Source: Bacteroidales bacterium (lineage in GTDB: Bacteria > Bacteroidota > Bacteroidia > Bacteroidales > UBA932). From it: a stretch of DNA of 57,945 nt. The stretch spans positions 1 to 57,945 of the forward strand of contig JAQVBQ010000009.1 in the NCBI GenBank assembly GCA_028690215.1. Direction: 5' to 3'. Positions 9,689 to 17,754 of the stretch are shown in pieces (within the stretch, counting starts at the first letter, position 1; each line of letters begins with the position of its first letter). Below the pieces are notes generated by a model. The model had not been told where the DNA came from and did not search any database. It saw nothing but the letters and a program-made list of their open reading frames with translations. Both the position numbers and the translations under genes were made by a program.

Positions 9689-11426
9689 ATGTAATTATAG
9701 ACTGAATTCTGTCCAATCTTTCATCCAACTCTTTGTTCAATCTGAGGAAGTCGTTGGAATTATCCAACTCGCCTTTAACTCCAAGATAGTACTTTATTTT
9801 CGGTTCTGTGCCGGAAGGCCTTACTGAGACCATTGAATTACCTTCACCAATAAACTGCATTACATCAGACTTAGGCAGAGGGATAGAGTATCTCAGATCA
9901 CTTATAAGGTCAACACTTTCAGATTGCAGATAGTCATGAATCAAAACAACCTGCTCTCCCGCCAGAGTTTGTAGTGGCTCATTCCTGAATTTTTTCATTA
10001 TAACCTTAATCTGCTCAAGACCATCAATACCTTTTTTGGTCACAGAGACCAGCCTCTCTTTATAGAAGCCGAATTTTGTGTAGATTTCAGTCAAAAGGCT
10101 GAAAAGAGTCTTTCCCTGTTCTGCAGCCCATGCTGCCGCCTCGGATATAAGAATTGCAGTAAGTACAGCGTCTTTATCCCTGACAAATTCACCGGCATTG
10201 AATCCGTAACTCTCCTCTCCCCCTCCGATGAAAACTCTTTTTCCCTCGTTTTGCCTTACAATGTCAGCAATATACTTGAATCCCGTCAATACATTGAACA
10301 TCTCCACACCATAAGAATCAGCTATACTTTTAAGCAGATCGGATGTAACGATTGTCTTAACCATGTAAAACCCCGGATTTTTCTCCCCTCTTTTTAATTT
10401 TCCGAGCTCACAATATCTCTCCAGCAAGTAGAAGGTAAGTAGTGATGAAGTCTGGTTACCATTGAGCAAGACCAGATTCCCGCTGTTATCCTTAACTGCG
10501 ACACCTATTCTGTCTGCATCGGGATCTGTGGCGAGAACAATATCTGCATCTACTTCGACAGCCTTCTCAACTGCCATTTTCAAAGCAGAAGTCTCTTCAG
10601 GATTTGGAGAGGCTACTGTCGGAAAGTTCCCGTCATTTATATCTTGTGCCGGCACATTGAATATTTTCTTAAATCCGGCTCTTCTCAGAGCCTCTGGTAC
10701 TAACTTGACACCTGTGCCGTGAAGTGGAGTGTATACAATTTTTAATCCGTCATGCTTTTTTACTGTTTCAGGCGATAAAGCAAGTGAGAGGATAGCGTTC
10801 AGATAGGCTTCATCTGTTTCTGTGCCCCCTACATGTATCTGATTCTCTCCACCGGAAAATTTAACCTGTGAAGGATCCTTTATCAAAAAGACCTCGTTTA
10901 TTATATTCTCGTCGTGGGGAGCAATTATCTGGGCACCATCGCTCCAGTATACCTTATATCCGTTGTATTCCTTAGGATTATGGGATGCTGTAATCATGAC
11001 ACCTCCGACACACCCGTGATGACGTATTGTGAAACTCAATTCCGGTGTAGGTCTGAGTTCATGAAAAAGCAACACCTTAAACCCATTGGCAGCAAAAACC
11101 TCTGCAGTAATCCTGGCAAAGTAAGCGCTATTGTTGCGGCAATCGAATGCTACTGCAACAGTTAATGAGTTTTTGTGTTTGTTAGCCTTTATCATATAAT
11201 TTGCCAGCCCCTGAGTAGCCATTCCAACGGTATACCTGTTCATGCGATTTGTGCCTACACCCATGATGCCGCGCAAACCTCCGGTTCCAAACTCCAAAGA
11301 CTTATAAAAAGAGTCCTCAAGCTCTTTAGGATTTGTCTCAATAAGCCTCCTTATCTCCTCTTTAGTCTCATTATCGAAACTGCCATCAAGCCACGATTGG
11401 GCTTTTAATAAATAATCCGTAGCCAT
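9681..11426 (-). CDS. Phosphohexomutase (phosphoglucomutase / phosphopentomutase PGM2-like)
   Basis: Alpha-D-phosphohexomutase of the long (581 residues) PGM2-like branch, interconverting sugar 1- and 6-phosphates or pentose 1- and 5-phosphates. The phosphoserine loop is GVMITASHNP with Ser148. Downstream come the Mg2+ loop DPDADRIG, the sugar-binding GGGEESYGF loop and the phosphate-binding SVRPSGTEPKIKYY. The ATG at 11426 is preferred over an upstream TTG at 11456, because that TTG lies in the -7 promoter box. GEESYGF is typical of phosphoglucomutase/phosphopentomutase rather than phosphoglucosamine mutase. The exact substrate cannot be read from sequence. Confidence 0.92.
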   Translation of the reverse strand: MATDYLLKAQSWLDGSFDNETKEEIRRLIETNPKELEDSFYKSLEFGTGGLRGIMGVGTNRMNRYTVGMATQGLANYMIKANKHKNSLTVAVAFDCRNNSAYFARITAEVFAANGFKVLLFHELRPTPELSFTIRHHGCVGGVMITASHNPKEYNGYKVYWSDGAQIIAPHDENIINEVFLIKDPSQVKFSGGENQIHVGGTETDEAYLNAILSLALSPETVKKHDGLKIVYTPLHGTGVKLVPEALRRAGFKKIFNVPAQDINDGNFPTVASPNPEETSALKMAVEKAVEVDADIVLATDPDADRIGVAVKDNSGNLVLLNGNQTSSLLTFYLLERYCELGKLKRGEKNPGFYMVKTIVTSDLLKSIADSYGVEMFNVLTGFKYIADIVRQNEGKRVFIGGGEESYGFNAGEFVRDKDAVLTAILISEAAAWAAEQGKTLFSLLTEIYTKFGFYKERLVSVTKKGIDGLEQIKVIMKKFRNEPLQTLAGEQVVLIHDYLQSESVDLISDLRYSIPLPKSDVMQFIGEGNSMVSVRPSGTEPKIKYYLGVKGELDNSNDFLRLNKELDERLDRIQSIITSI

Positions 11427-11453
11427 AACATTGGATTTAAAAATTACTTCTAA

Positions 11454-11484
11454 CAAATTTAATCAATAATAGATTAAATTCAAA
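11454..11484 (-). promoter_or_regulatory. Promoter of the phosphohexomutase gene
   Basis: On the minus strand TTTG (11484-11481), a 19-nt spacer and TAAATTTG (11461-11454) match both halves of the Bacteroidota promoter consensus with canonical spacing. The leader to the ATG at 11426 would be about 22 nt. It lies back-to-back with the MATE promoter. Confidence 0.75.
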
Positions 11485-11497
11485 AATCAAACTATTG

Positions 11498-11505
11498 TAT
11501 ATTTG
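11498..11505 (+). promoter_or_regulatory. -7 promoter element of the MATE operon
   Basis: TATATTTG is a perfect TAnnTTTG box and ends only 4 nt before the ATG at 11510, so the transcript would be leaderless or nearly so. A -33 TTTG is not seen at the expected distance. Confidence 0.55.
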
Positions 11506-11509
11506 CCAT

Positions 11510-12862
11510 ATGAATATAAAAGAGTACACCCCGTTCTACCGCAGAAATCTTAAGTTAGCAATACCTGTCATGCTTACTCAAGCCGGACAGATCACAGTCA
11601 ATCTTGCAGACAATATCATGGTAGGTCACCTGGGGACTACAGAACTTGCCGGGGTTACATTTGCCAACTCAATCATCATATTAGGTATGGTTTTCGGAAT
11701 TGGCTTCACACAAGGAGTTACGCCACATGTTGGTCACAGTTACGGTAAAGGGGAACACGACAATGTAGGTAGATTGTTACAAGTATCCTTCATAACCAAC
11801 ATCATACTCTCCATAATTCTTACCTGTGTAATGTTCACCATTGGTCTTTTTATGGATTTGATGGGACAGACTGAAGATGTTGTGAGCTATGCAAGAGACT
11901 ACTATTATATCATCTTGGCATCAATGATTCCTGCTCTCCTTTTCTTCGGTATGCGACAATTTTCTGAAGGTATCGGAATCACAAAATATGCACTGTACAT
12001 TACAATAATTGGTAACTCACTGAATATTCTTCTGAATTGGGTGCTCATATATGGTCATCTCGGGTTTGATCCGATGGGGGTAAAAGGGGCTGCAATAGCA
12101 ACCTTGATAAGCAGATATATAATGTGTGGATCTTTCATCGTCTTATATCTGCGACAACCTGCATACAGTCGATATGTCAAATTGTTAAGAAAGCCATTGA
12201 TAGACAAGGAAACCGTCAAAAGAATCCTGAAAACATCTGTCCCACTCTCATTCCAAAACCTGGTAGAAATCACGGCATTCAGCCTGAGTGCAATAATGGT
12301 TGGATGGAATGGCGAGATATCCCTTGCTTCACATCAGATAGCAATGAGTATGAGCAGTTTTTCATTCATGCTTGCATTGGGGGTGGGTGCTGCAGCAACA
12401 ATAAGGGTATCTCATCAATATGGATATGGAGATTACAAGTCAATGAGAATGGCTGGTTTTGCAGCTATCCATTTAAGTGTTGTGCTGATGTCAATATGCG
12501 GTATTTTATACATTTTGCTGAGAAATTACATACCACTGGTCTTTACAGATGACCCTGACGTAATCTACCTCTCTTCTCGACTTCTGATAATATCTGCCCT
12601 CTTTCAGGTTTTTGATGCCACACAACTTTCCTGTCTTGCATGTCTGAGAGCTTTGGCAGATGTCAGGAAACCTTTGTTGTTTTCTGTTATCTCATATTAT
12701 TTTGTTTGTTTACCTTTAGGCTATCTTTGCGGGAACATTCTGGGATATGGAGCTATCGGTGTCTGGGTTGGACTACTTTTAGGTCTGGTATTTGCCGCTT
12801 CTCTGTTTCTGTGGAGGTTCAATATAATAAGTATGCGTTTAGTAAAGTTACATTCTATCTAA
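11510..12862 (+). CDS. MATE-family multidrug/Na+ efflux transporter
   Basis: Twelve-helix MATE/NorM-type antiporter, 450 residues, exporting organic cations or related compounds in exchange for Na+ or H+. The N-terminus LAIPVMLTQAGQITVNLADN and the following VGHLGTTELAGVTFANS are characteristic of the first repeat; the second repeat starts around LKTSVPLSFQNLVEITAFS. The ATG at 11510 is chosen over TTG 11495 because the latter lies upstream of and inside the -7 box. The glycosyltransferase gene begins 1 nt after the stop, so this is the first gene of a MATE-GT-methyltransferase operon. Substrate is unknown. Confidence 0.92.
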   Translation: MNIKEYTPFYRRNLKLAIPVMLTQAGQITVNLADNIMVGHLGTTELAGVTFANSIIILGMVFGIGFTQGVTPHVGHSYGKGEHDNVGRLLQVSFITNIILSIILTCVMFTIGLFMDLMGQTEDVVSYARDYYYIILASMIPALLFFGMRQFSEGIGITKYALYITIIGNSLNILLNWVLIYGHLGFDPMGVKGAAIATLISRYIMCGSFIVLYLRQPAYSRYVKLLRKPLIDKETVKRILKTSVPLSFQNLVEITAFSLSAIMVGWNGEISLASHQIAMSMSSFSFMLALGVGAAATIRVSHQYGYGDYKSMRMAGFAAIHLSVVLMSICGILYILLRNYIPLVFTDDPDVIYLSSRLLIISALFQVFDATQLSCLACLRALADVRKPLLFSVISYYFVCLPLGYLCGNILGYGAIGVWVGLLLGLVFAASLFLWRFNIISMRLVKLHSI

Positions 12863-12863
12863 A

Positions 12864-14375
12864 ATGAAAAAAATAAATTATAAAAGGGAGGTTATTTTTC
12901 TAATAGGAGTGGCAACTATTATCCGTTCTATAATAGCATACTTCATAGATTTGAGCGCAGAGGAGTCATATTGCTGGTCTTTTGCATTATACCCCAAGTT
13001 AAGCCAGATGGAGAGCACTCCTATGATAGGGTGGCTGATACAACTTTCCACATGCAATCTTGCATTTAACCATCCTTTTTTTGTTCGGGCCGGAGCAATA
13101 ATGGTTTCAGCTCTGTCCACATGGCTTATTTACATTATAGGAAGACGAGTGAAGAGCGAAGCTACCGGATTCTGTGCTGCCGTATTATACACCTCCTCCT
13201 TGTTCTGCTCACTAACAGCCGGTACATTCATAAGTGCAGAAACTCCTCAGTTGTTATTTCTCCTTCTTTCCATATATTTCCTGCATGAAGGACTTATAAT
13301 AAAATACGACCAGGGACTCGAATCAAGGACTCTGTCAAACATATCACTTTCAACAAGTGGAATTTTTATAGGTCTGGCTACCCTGTCTCACTTTTCTTCC
13401 ATTCTGATATGGGCCGGGGTATTACTCTACATAACTCTCTATGATAAAAAAGCATTCGGAAGACCATACTTATATATATCACTGATATTTACCCTACTGC
13501 TGACATGGCCTGTTATTTTCTGGCATAACTTGCAAATATTCTTTGGCATTGATACATTGTACAATCATCTGATAAATACACCGGATCCGATTCAGATTAT
13601 TATAGAGAACAATCCTTTAAATATCTTAATCATTCTATTCTCAATCTTATCTTTCAAAAAATTACGATTTATTAAAAATCAGCAGTTTAAATTCTTTATA
13701 TCAATATCACTTCCTCTCATACTTACCGGTAATATTTCAATTGGTATCATTCCTCTGTTTTTTGTAGCAGCTGCCTCAATTGAAACTAGATTTTACAAGC
13801 TCAATTTTATGCAGCACTTCCCCAGATTGCTCAAGTATAGTCTTATCCTTAGCCTATCCATAACAGCTGCATACATACTTCAACTATACATAGGATTATT
13901 CAGCATAGAGGTAAAAAGAAGCCCGGATGTCAAAATAGGATACTATGACCCATCTCTCGACAGATTCGGGATGAAAGAACTCTCAGAGGAGTTTCGAAAA
14001 ATACGCACAATAGATGTTGCAATGGGAAAAATGCCCGTTCACTCATATATTGTTTCTGACAACTATCTTTTTGCTGCACAGGCAGAATACTACATCGCTT
14101 ATCCTGAAAAGATTCCAGTCAAAGCTATCGGCTCACATTCTGAGATAAGGAAATATTTACTTACCACAATGAATCTTGGTGGTTTCAAGATCGGCGAAAG
14201 TGCCTATTATCTTGAACCTGCAGGAAAAAGCCGCTCCGGGATAGAGATTGGAAATCAATATTACAAGAGTGTAGAGATTGCCGGAAATATTTACATACAC
14301 CGTCTTAAAAAACCTGTTCAGAAATACACTGTATACAGGTTTAAAGATTTGCAAGTTATTCCGTACATACAATGA
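12864..14375 (+). CDS. GT-C fold membrane glycosyltransferase (ArnT/PMT-like, GT39/GT83 type)
   Basis: A 503-residue membrane protein with about eleven hydrophobic segments followed by a soluble C-terminal third. The first periplasmic loop reads LSAEESYCW then PKLSQMESTPMIGWLI, which aligns with the ArnT/PMT_2 pattern DEAYYW...HPPM(I/V). The acidic pair is kept as EE rather than DE, and H-P-P is replaced by S-T-P. Such enzymes transfer a sugar from a polyprenyl-phosphate donor on the periplasmic side to lipid A, a glycan or a protein. The C-terminal part (about 345-500) resembles the soluble domain of ArnT-like enzymes. It sits between MATE and methyltransferase genes; its stop overlaps the next start (ATGA). 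Confidence 0.75.
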   Translation: MKKINYKREVIFLIGVATIIRSIIAYFIDLSAEESYCWSFALYPKLSQMESTPMIGWLIQLSTCNLAFNHPFFVRAGAIMVSALSTWLIYIIGRRVKSEATGFCAAVLYTSSLFCSLTAGTFISAETPQLLFLLLSIYFLHEGLIIKYDQGLESRTLSNISLSTSGIFIGLATLSHFSSILIWAGVLLYITLYDKKAFGRPYLYISLIFTLLLTWPVIFWHNLQIFFGIDTLYNHLINTPDPIQIIIENNPLNILIILFSILSFKKLRFIKNQQFKFFISISLPLILTGNISIGIIPLFFVAAASIETRFYKLNFMQHFPRLLKYSLILSLSITAAYILQLYIGLFSIEVKRSPDVKIGYYDPSLDRFGMKELSEEFRKIRTIDVAMGKMPVHSYIVSDNYLFAAQAEYYIAYPEKIPVKAIGSHSEIRKYLLTTMNLGGFKIGESAYYLEPAGKSRSGIEIGNQYYKSVEIAGNIYIHRLKKPVQKYTVYRFKDLQVIPYIQ

Positions 14376-15571
14376 TAATTGATAAACCCTTTCTCGATTT
14401 TATTAATGAACATGCCGAAGATGATGTGTATGGGCTTCTGCTAAAATCAGATCATTTCCCGGGTATTGACGTAAGGGCTGCAGCAACTTCAATTGTTGCC
14501 AGAAAAAAGTTAATTCAAAAAGTTCCTGATTGGGCGGTAGTAAACTCGCTTTTCTTCCCTAAAACATTAAATGCAGAACAAGCAAGCTCATGGCTGACTG
14601 CCCGTTACAAACAACGTTTCTGTGATGGGAATGTAACAGTAGATATAACCGGAGGATATGGAGTTGACTCATATTATCTTTCAATGGTTTCATCAGAATT
14701 ACACTACATTGAGGCAGACCAAGAAATATTCGAAGCCACTAAGCATAATTTCAACACTCTGGGTATAAAAAATGTAATTTTTCACAATCACACTGTGAAA
14801 AGTGGAACATTATCCGGATTAGGACTGCCAACTGCCTCTTTATTATACATAGATCCTGCAAGGCGTTCAGAAAGTAGCAAGAGGTTATTTGCATTTGATG
14901 ACTGCAACCCTGATATACTGAATATAAAAGATGATCTGTTTTTAATCTCCCGGACCATTCTAGTAAAGGCCTCCCCTATGCTTGACATTACAGAATCACT
15001 GAGGTTGATTCCTGAAATATGTGAGGTTCACATCCTATCTGTCAACAATGAGTGTAAGGAACTCCTTTTTCTTATAAAAAAGGGGAGAGATAACAGCATT
15101 GAAAACCTGCCGGTCTTTACAGTCAATTACAATAAGAGATGTGATGAGATATTCAATTTTAATTTTAATGAGGAGAAAGAATCCAATCCGGAATATATCC
15201 ATGAAGCTCCTTTAGTATATCTCTATGAACCGAATAGTTCTATTGTCAAGTCGGGTGCATTCTCTACAATAGCAACAAGTTTTAACCTCCGCAAACTTGC
15301 AAGGCATACACACCTCTATTCATCTGATACAAAAATCTCAGGTTTTCCCGGGAGAGTTTTCAATGTGATTGATTCAATAGAATATAAGAAGAAAAACATC
15401 CCGGGCCTTAGAGAGAAATACCCAAAGGCCAATATAGCAACAAGGAACTTCTCTTTAACCCCTGAGGAATTAAAGAGAGTCCTTGGAATCTCTGACGGAG
15501 GTGATTTCTATATTTTCGGTTGTACGACAGGTGATAAAAGAGTGTTGATTGTCTGCAAGAAAGCAGATTAA
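14372..15571 (+). CDS. Class I SAM-dependent methyltransferase with THUMP-like C-terminus
   Basis: A 399-residue protein of a family widespread in Bacteroidota. Motif I for SAM binding is VDITGGYGVD (D91 to D99), the acidic loop ends in IEAD near 115, and motif IV appears as LLYIDPARR with Asp161. The C-terminal third (about 300-399) matches the THUMP-like domain, ending in DFYIFGCTTGDKRVLIVCKKAD. This architecture suggests an RNA base methyltransferase, but no target is known to me. Its start overlaps the glycosyltransferase stop by 4 nt and its stop abuts the convergent rng stop with no spacer. Confidence 0.8.
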   Translation: MIIDKPFLDFINEHAEDDVYGLLLKSDHFPGIDVRAAATSIVARKKLIQKVPDWAVVNSLFFPKTLNAEQASSWLTARYKQRFCDGNVTVDITGGYGVDSYYLSMVSSELHYIEADQEIFEATKHNFNTLGIKNVIFHNHTVKSGTLSGLGLPTASLLYIDPARRSESSKRLFAFDDCNPDILNIKDDLFLISRTILVKASPMLDITESLRLIPEICEVHILSVNNECKELLFLIKKGRDNSIENLPVFTVNYNKRCDEIFNFNFNEEKESNPEYIHEAPLVYLYEPNSSIVKSGAFSTIATSFNLRKLARHTHLYSSDTKISGFPGRVFNVIDSIEYKKKNIPGLREKYPKANIATRNFSLTPEELKRVLGISDGGDFYIFGCTTGDKRVLIVCKKAD

Positions 15572-17122
15572 TCAATCTTCAAGCTTCTCTTCGTTATTCG
15601 TATACCATTTTACCTCCAGTAGTGCATTGTCTGTATGAGGCTCAATCTTTATGGAGCATTTATACTTTTTTGCCCACTTGTATTTGATACTGAACAAACC
15701 CTTTGAAAGATATGCAGCAAGAATAGGATTTACCTTTAAAACAAAGGATTTTATCTTCTTCTCCTTTACATAATAAGCAAGTTTTCTCTCAATAGTTTCA
15801 TCAATAAGAAGGCTTGAGGCAATTTTACCTGTCCCGTTGCAACTAGGACAATTTTCGGTTGTATTTATCTCAGTGGCAGGTCTTACCCTTTGACGAGTAA
15901 TCTGCAACAATCCGAACTTAGTAAGAGGCAATATATTATGTTTTGCTCTGTCGCTTTGCATGAGATCCTGCATATGCTTAAAGAGTTTGATTTTATTTTC
16001 ATTTGAATCCATGTCAATAAAATCAACTACAATAATTCCCCCCATATCTCTCAATTTGAGCTGTCTCGCAATTTCATCTGCGGCGCTCATATTAACATCA
16101 AAACTATTTTGCTCCTGATCCGAGCCGCTTTTAGCTCTGATACCACTATTGACATCTATGACATGAAGTGCTTCGGTGTGCTCAATCACAAGGTAAGCCC
16201 CCTGTTTTATCGGAACTACCTTTCCAAACGCACTTTTAATCTGCCTGTTTATCTCAAAATGGTCAAAAATCGGTGTACCTCCCTTATAAAGCTTGACAAT
16301 CTTCTCTTTGTCAGGAGCTATTAAAGATATATACTCCCGAATCTCATTGAACATCGTCTCGTCATTAACCTCTATACTGGAGAATGAATCATTCAGAAGA
16401 TCTCTTAAAATAGTTGTTGTACGGCTGTTTTCCGTAAACAACAATTGAGGTGGCTTTGCTTTAGCAATTTTGGACCAGGAATCTTCCCACTTTTTGATAA
16501 GTGATTTGAGCTCTCCATCCAATACTGCAGCTCTCTTCCCCTCTGCAACAGTTCTGATTATGACTCCGTAATTAGGCGGCAAGATGCTGTATACCAGCCT
16601 TTCCAGCCTTTTTTTCTCCTCTTTTGAGGTAATCTTCTGAGAGATACTTACTTTGTCGGCAAATGGTATTAAAACCATATTCCTGCCGGCAATTGAAATT
16701 TCTGATGTTAATCTGGAACCCTTTGTAGAAATCGGTTCCTTTACAATTTGTGCAACTATGAATTGTCCAGGCTTGAGAACATCAGATATCTTTCCCTCTT
16801 TTTCCAATATATCTCCTAGTTTTATATCAGAATAGAGAGCCTGATGATTCCTGCTCTGTCCAATAGATCTGGTAAAATAATCCAAAGCCTTGAATGATAA
16901 TCCAAGGTCCAAATAGTGGATAAATGCATCCTTCTCGTCTCCGATATCAACGAATGCAGCATTCAGGGCCGGCATTATTCTTTTTACCTTCCCTATATAT
17001 ACATCACCTACTGAATAATTACCGTCATTCTGCTCCTTGTTCAGCTCGATCAATCTATGATTGTCGAGAAGGGCGATAGAAACCTCCGTAGAACATACAT
17101 CAATTATTAACTCCTTCTCCAT
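15572..17122 (-). CDS. rng: Ribonuclease G/E family endoribonuclease
   Basis: Single-strand-specific endoribonuclease of the RNase E/G family, 516 residues, the length of RNase G with no RNase E-type scaffold tail. An S1 domain occupies about 37-125 (VGDVYIGKVKRIMPALNAAFVDIG). The catalytic Mg2+ site is Asp323 in HVIDVNSGIRAKSG and Asp367 in VVDFIDMD. The Zn-link CPSC is at 425-428, followed by NGTGK. It would act in rRNA maturation and mRNA turnover. It is downstream of the HU and 30-residue protein genes but separated from them by a strong hairpin, so it probably has its own promoter. Confidence 0.93.
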   Translation of the reverse strand: MEKELIIDVCSTEVSIALLDNHRLIELNKEQNDGNYSVGDVYIGKVKRIMPALNAAFVDIGDEKDAFIHYLDLGLSFKALDYFTRSIGQSRNHQALYSDIKLGDILEKEGKISDVLKPGQFIVAQIVKEPISTKGSRLTSEISIAGRNMVLIPFADKVSISQKITSKEEKKRLERLVYSILPPNYGVIIRTVAEGKRAAVLDGELKSLIKKWEDSWSKIAKAKPPQLLFTENSRTTTILRDLLNDSFSSIEVNDETMFNEIREYISLIAPDKEKIVKLYKGGTPIFDHFEINRQIKSAFGKVVPIKQGAYLVIEHTEALHVIDVNSGIRAKSGSDQEQNSFDVNMSAADEIARQLKLRDMGGIIVVDFIDMDSNENKIKLFKHMQDLMQSDRAKHNILPLTKFGLLQITRQRVRPATEINTTENCPSCNGTGKIASSLLIDETIERKLAYYVKEKKIKSFVLKVNPILAAYLSKGLFSIKYKWAKKYKCSIKIEPHTDNALLEVKWYTNNEEKLED

Positions 17123-17141
17123 CTACGATTATAAATAAAAG

Positions 17142-17175
17142 AATCTAAAGTAAGCCAGTTGGCTTACTTTAGATT
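17142..17175 (-). terminator. Rho-independent terminator after the 30-residue protein gene
   Basis: A perfect inverted repeat: the 16-nt arm 17142-17157 is the exact reverse complement of 17160-17175, with a 2-nt centre. On the minus strand it is followed by CTTTTATTTAT. Placement after the small gene and before rng fits an intrinsic terminator. The perfect symmetry leaves operator function possible too. Confidence 0.75.
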
Positions 17176-17202
17176 ATCACTCAGTGAAGACTCAAATAGC
17201 AA

Positions 17203-17295
17203 CTATTTTTTCTTTTTATGTCGGTTCTTACGAAGACGTTTTTTACGCTTGTGAGTTGCCATTTTATGTCTCTTCCTTTTCTTTCCGCTTGGCAT
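17203..17295 (-). CDS. 30-residue highly basic protein, AURKAIP1/COX24-domain (mS38/bS22-like) ribosomal type
   Basis: Short gene reading MPSGKKRKRHKMATHKRKKR and ending RLRKNRHKKKK. Nineteen of 30 residues are Lys or Arg. This matches the short protein annotated as AURKAIP1/COX24-domain in many Bacteroidota. The family includes mitochondrial mS38 and mycobacterial bS22, which sit on the small ribosomal subunit near the decoding region. It lies 33 bp downstream of the HU gene on the same strand and is followed by a strong terminator. Ribosomal location is inferred from the family, not shown here. Confidence 0.85.
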   Translation of the reverse strand: MPSGKKRKRHKMATHKRKKRLRKNRHKKKK

Positions 17296-17312
17296 AATTA
17301 TTAAAATTTACT

Positions 17313-17334
17313 AAAGTAATGACGTTATTACTTT
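17313..17334 (-). terminator. AT-rich hairpin overlapping the HU stop codon
   Basis: AAAGTAAT (17313-17320) and ATTACTTT (17327-17334) are perfectly complementary around a 6-nt loop. The hairpin includes the HU stop codon and precedes the 30-residue protein gene. It is too AT-rich to be a strong terminator; it could be a partial attenuator or a 3'-end stabiliser that sets different levels of the two products. Confidence 0.35.
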
Positions 17335-17612
17335 ACGTTGTTCTTCACTTTATTCATAAACACCTTTGCAGGTTTGAAAGCAGGAATGTTGTGTGCTGGG
17401 ATCACCAAAGTAGTGTTCTTTGATATATTCCTGGCAGTCTTCTTTGCACGTTGTTTAACGATAAAGCTACCGAAACCACGAAGATAAACGTTCTTATCTT
17501 TTGAAAGAGATTCTTTCACGCTCTCCATGAAACTCTCAACTACATTCTGGACAGCAATTTTTTCCATTCCAGTTGCTTTTGCAACTTCATTTACGATATC
17601 CGCTTTTGTCAT
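17328..17612 (-). CDS. HU-family DNA-binding protein
   Basis: A 94-residue histone-like protein that bends and packages DNA as a dimer. It begins MTKADIVNEVAKATG, the HU/IHF dimerisation helices, and has the hallmark VYLRGFGSFIVKQRAKKTAR leading into the beta-arm, with NISKNTTLVIPAHNIPAFKPAK at the arm tip and base. The arm carries P in IPAHNIP, as in HU. It has a strong consensus promoter of its own and is followed by a short hairpin and the 30-residue protein gene. Confidence 0.95.
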   Translation of the reverse strand: MTKADIVNEVAKATGMEKIAVQNVVESFMESVKESLSKDKNVYLRGFGSFIVKQRAKKTARNISKNTTLVIPAHNIPAFKPAKVFMNKVKNNVK

Positions 17613-17652
17613 GATAAATTAATATTAGGGGTTAGTCGAATTTTTTAACGAA

Positions 17653-17684
17653 CAAAAATAGCACTATTTTATTGATTATTCAAA
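17653..17684 (-). promoter_or_regulatory. Promoter of the HU gene
   Basis: On the minus strand TTTG (17684-17681), a 20-nt spacer and TATTTTTG (17660-17653) match the Bacteroidota consensus fully. The leader to the HU ATG would be about 35 nt. Confidence 0.78.
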
Positions 17685-17743
17685 ACAAAGCCCCATTTTT
17701 TTATAAATTTATGTAGTTTTCACTATCTTATGCCATTTATTCA

Positions 17744-17751
17744 TAAATTTG
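17744..17751 (+). promoter_or_regulatory. -7 promoter element of the BamA/TamA-like gene
   Basis: TAAATTTG fits TAnnTTTG and ends 3 nt before the ATG at 17755. The expected start of transcription therefore falls on or within the start codon. Confidence 0.5.
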
Positions 17752-17754
17752 AAC

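Noticed and set aside
11427-11456. Ten extra N-terminal residues on the phosphohexomutase from a TTG start
   Set aside because: The TTG is part of the TAAATTTG -7 box; the ATG at 11426 fits the family start.
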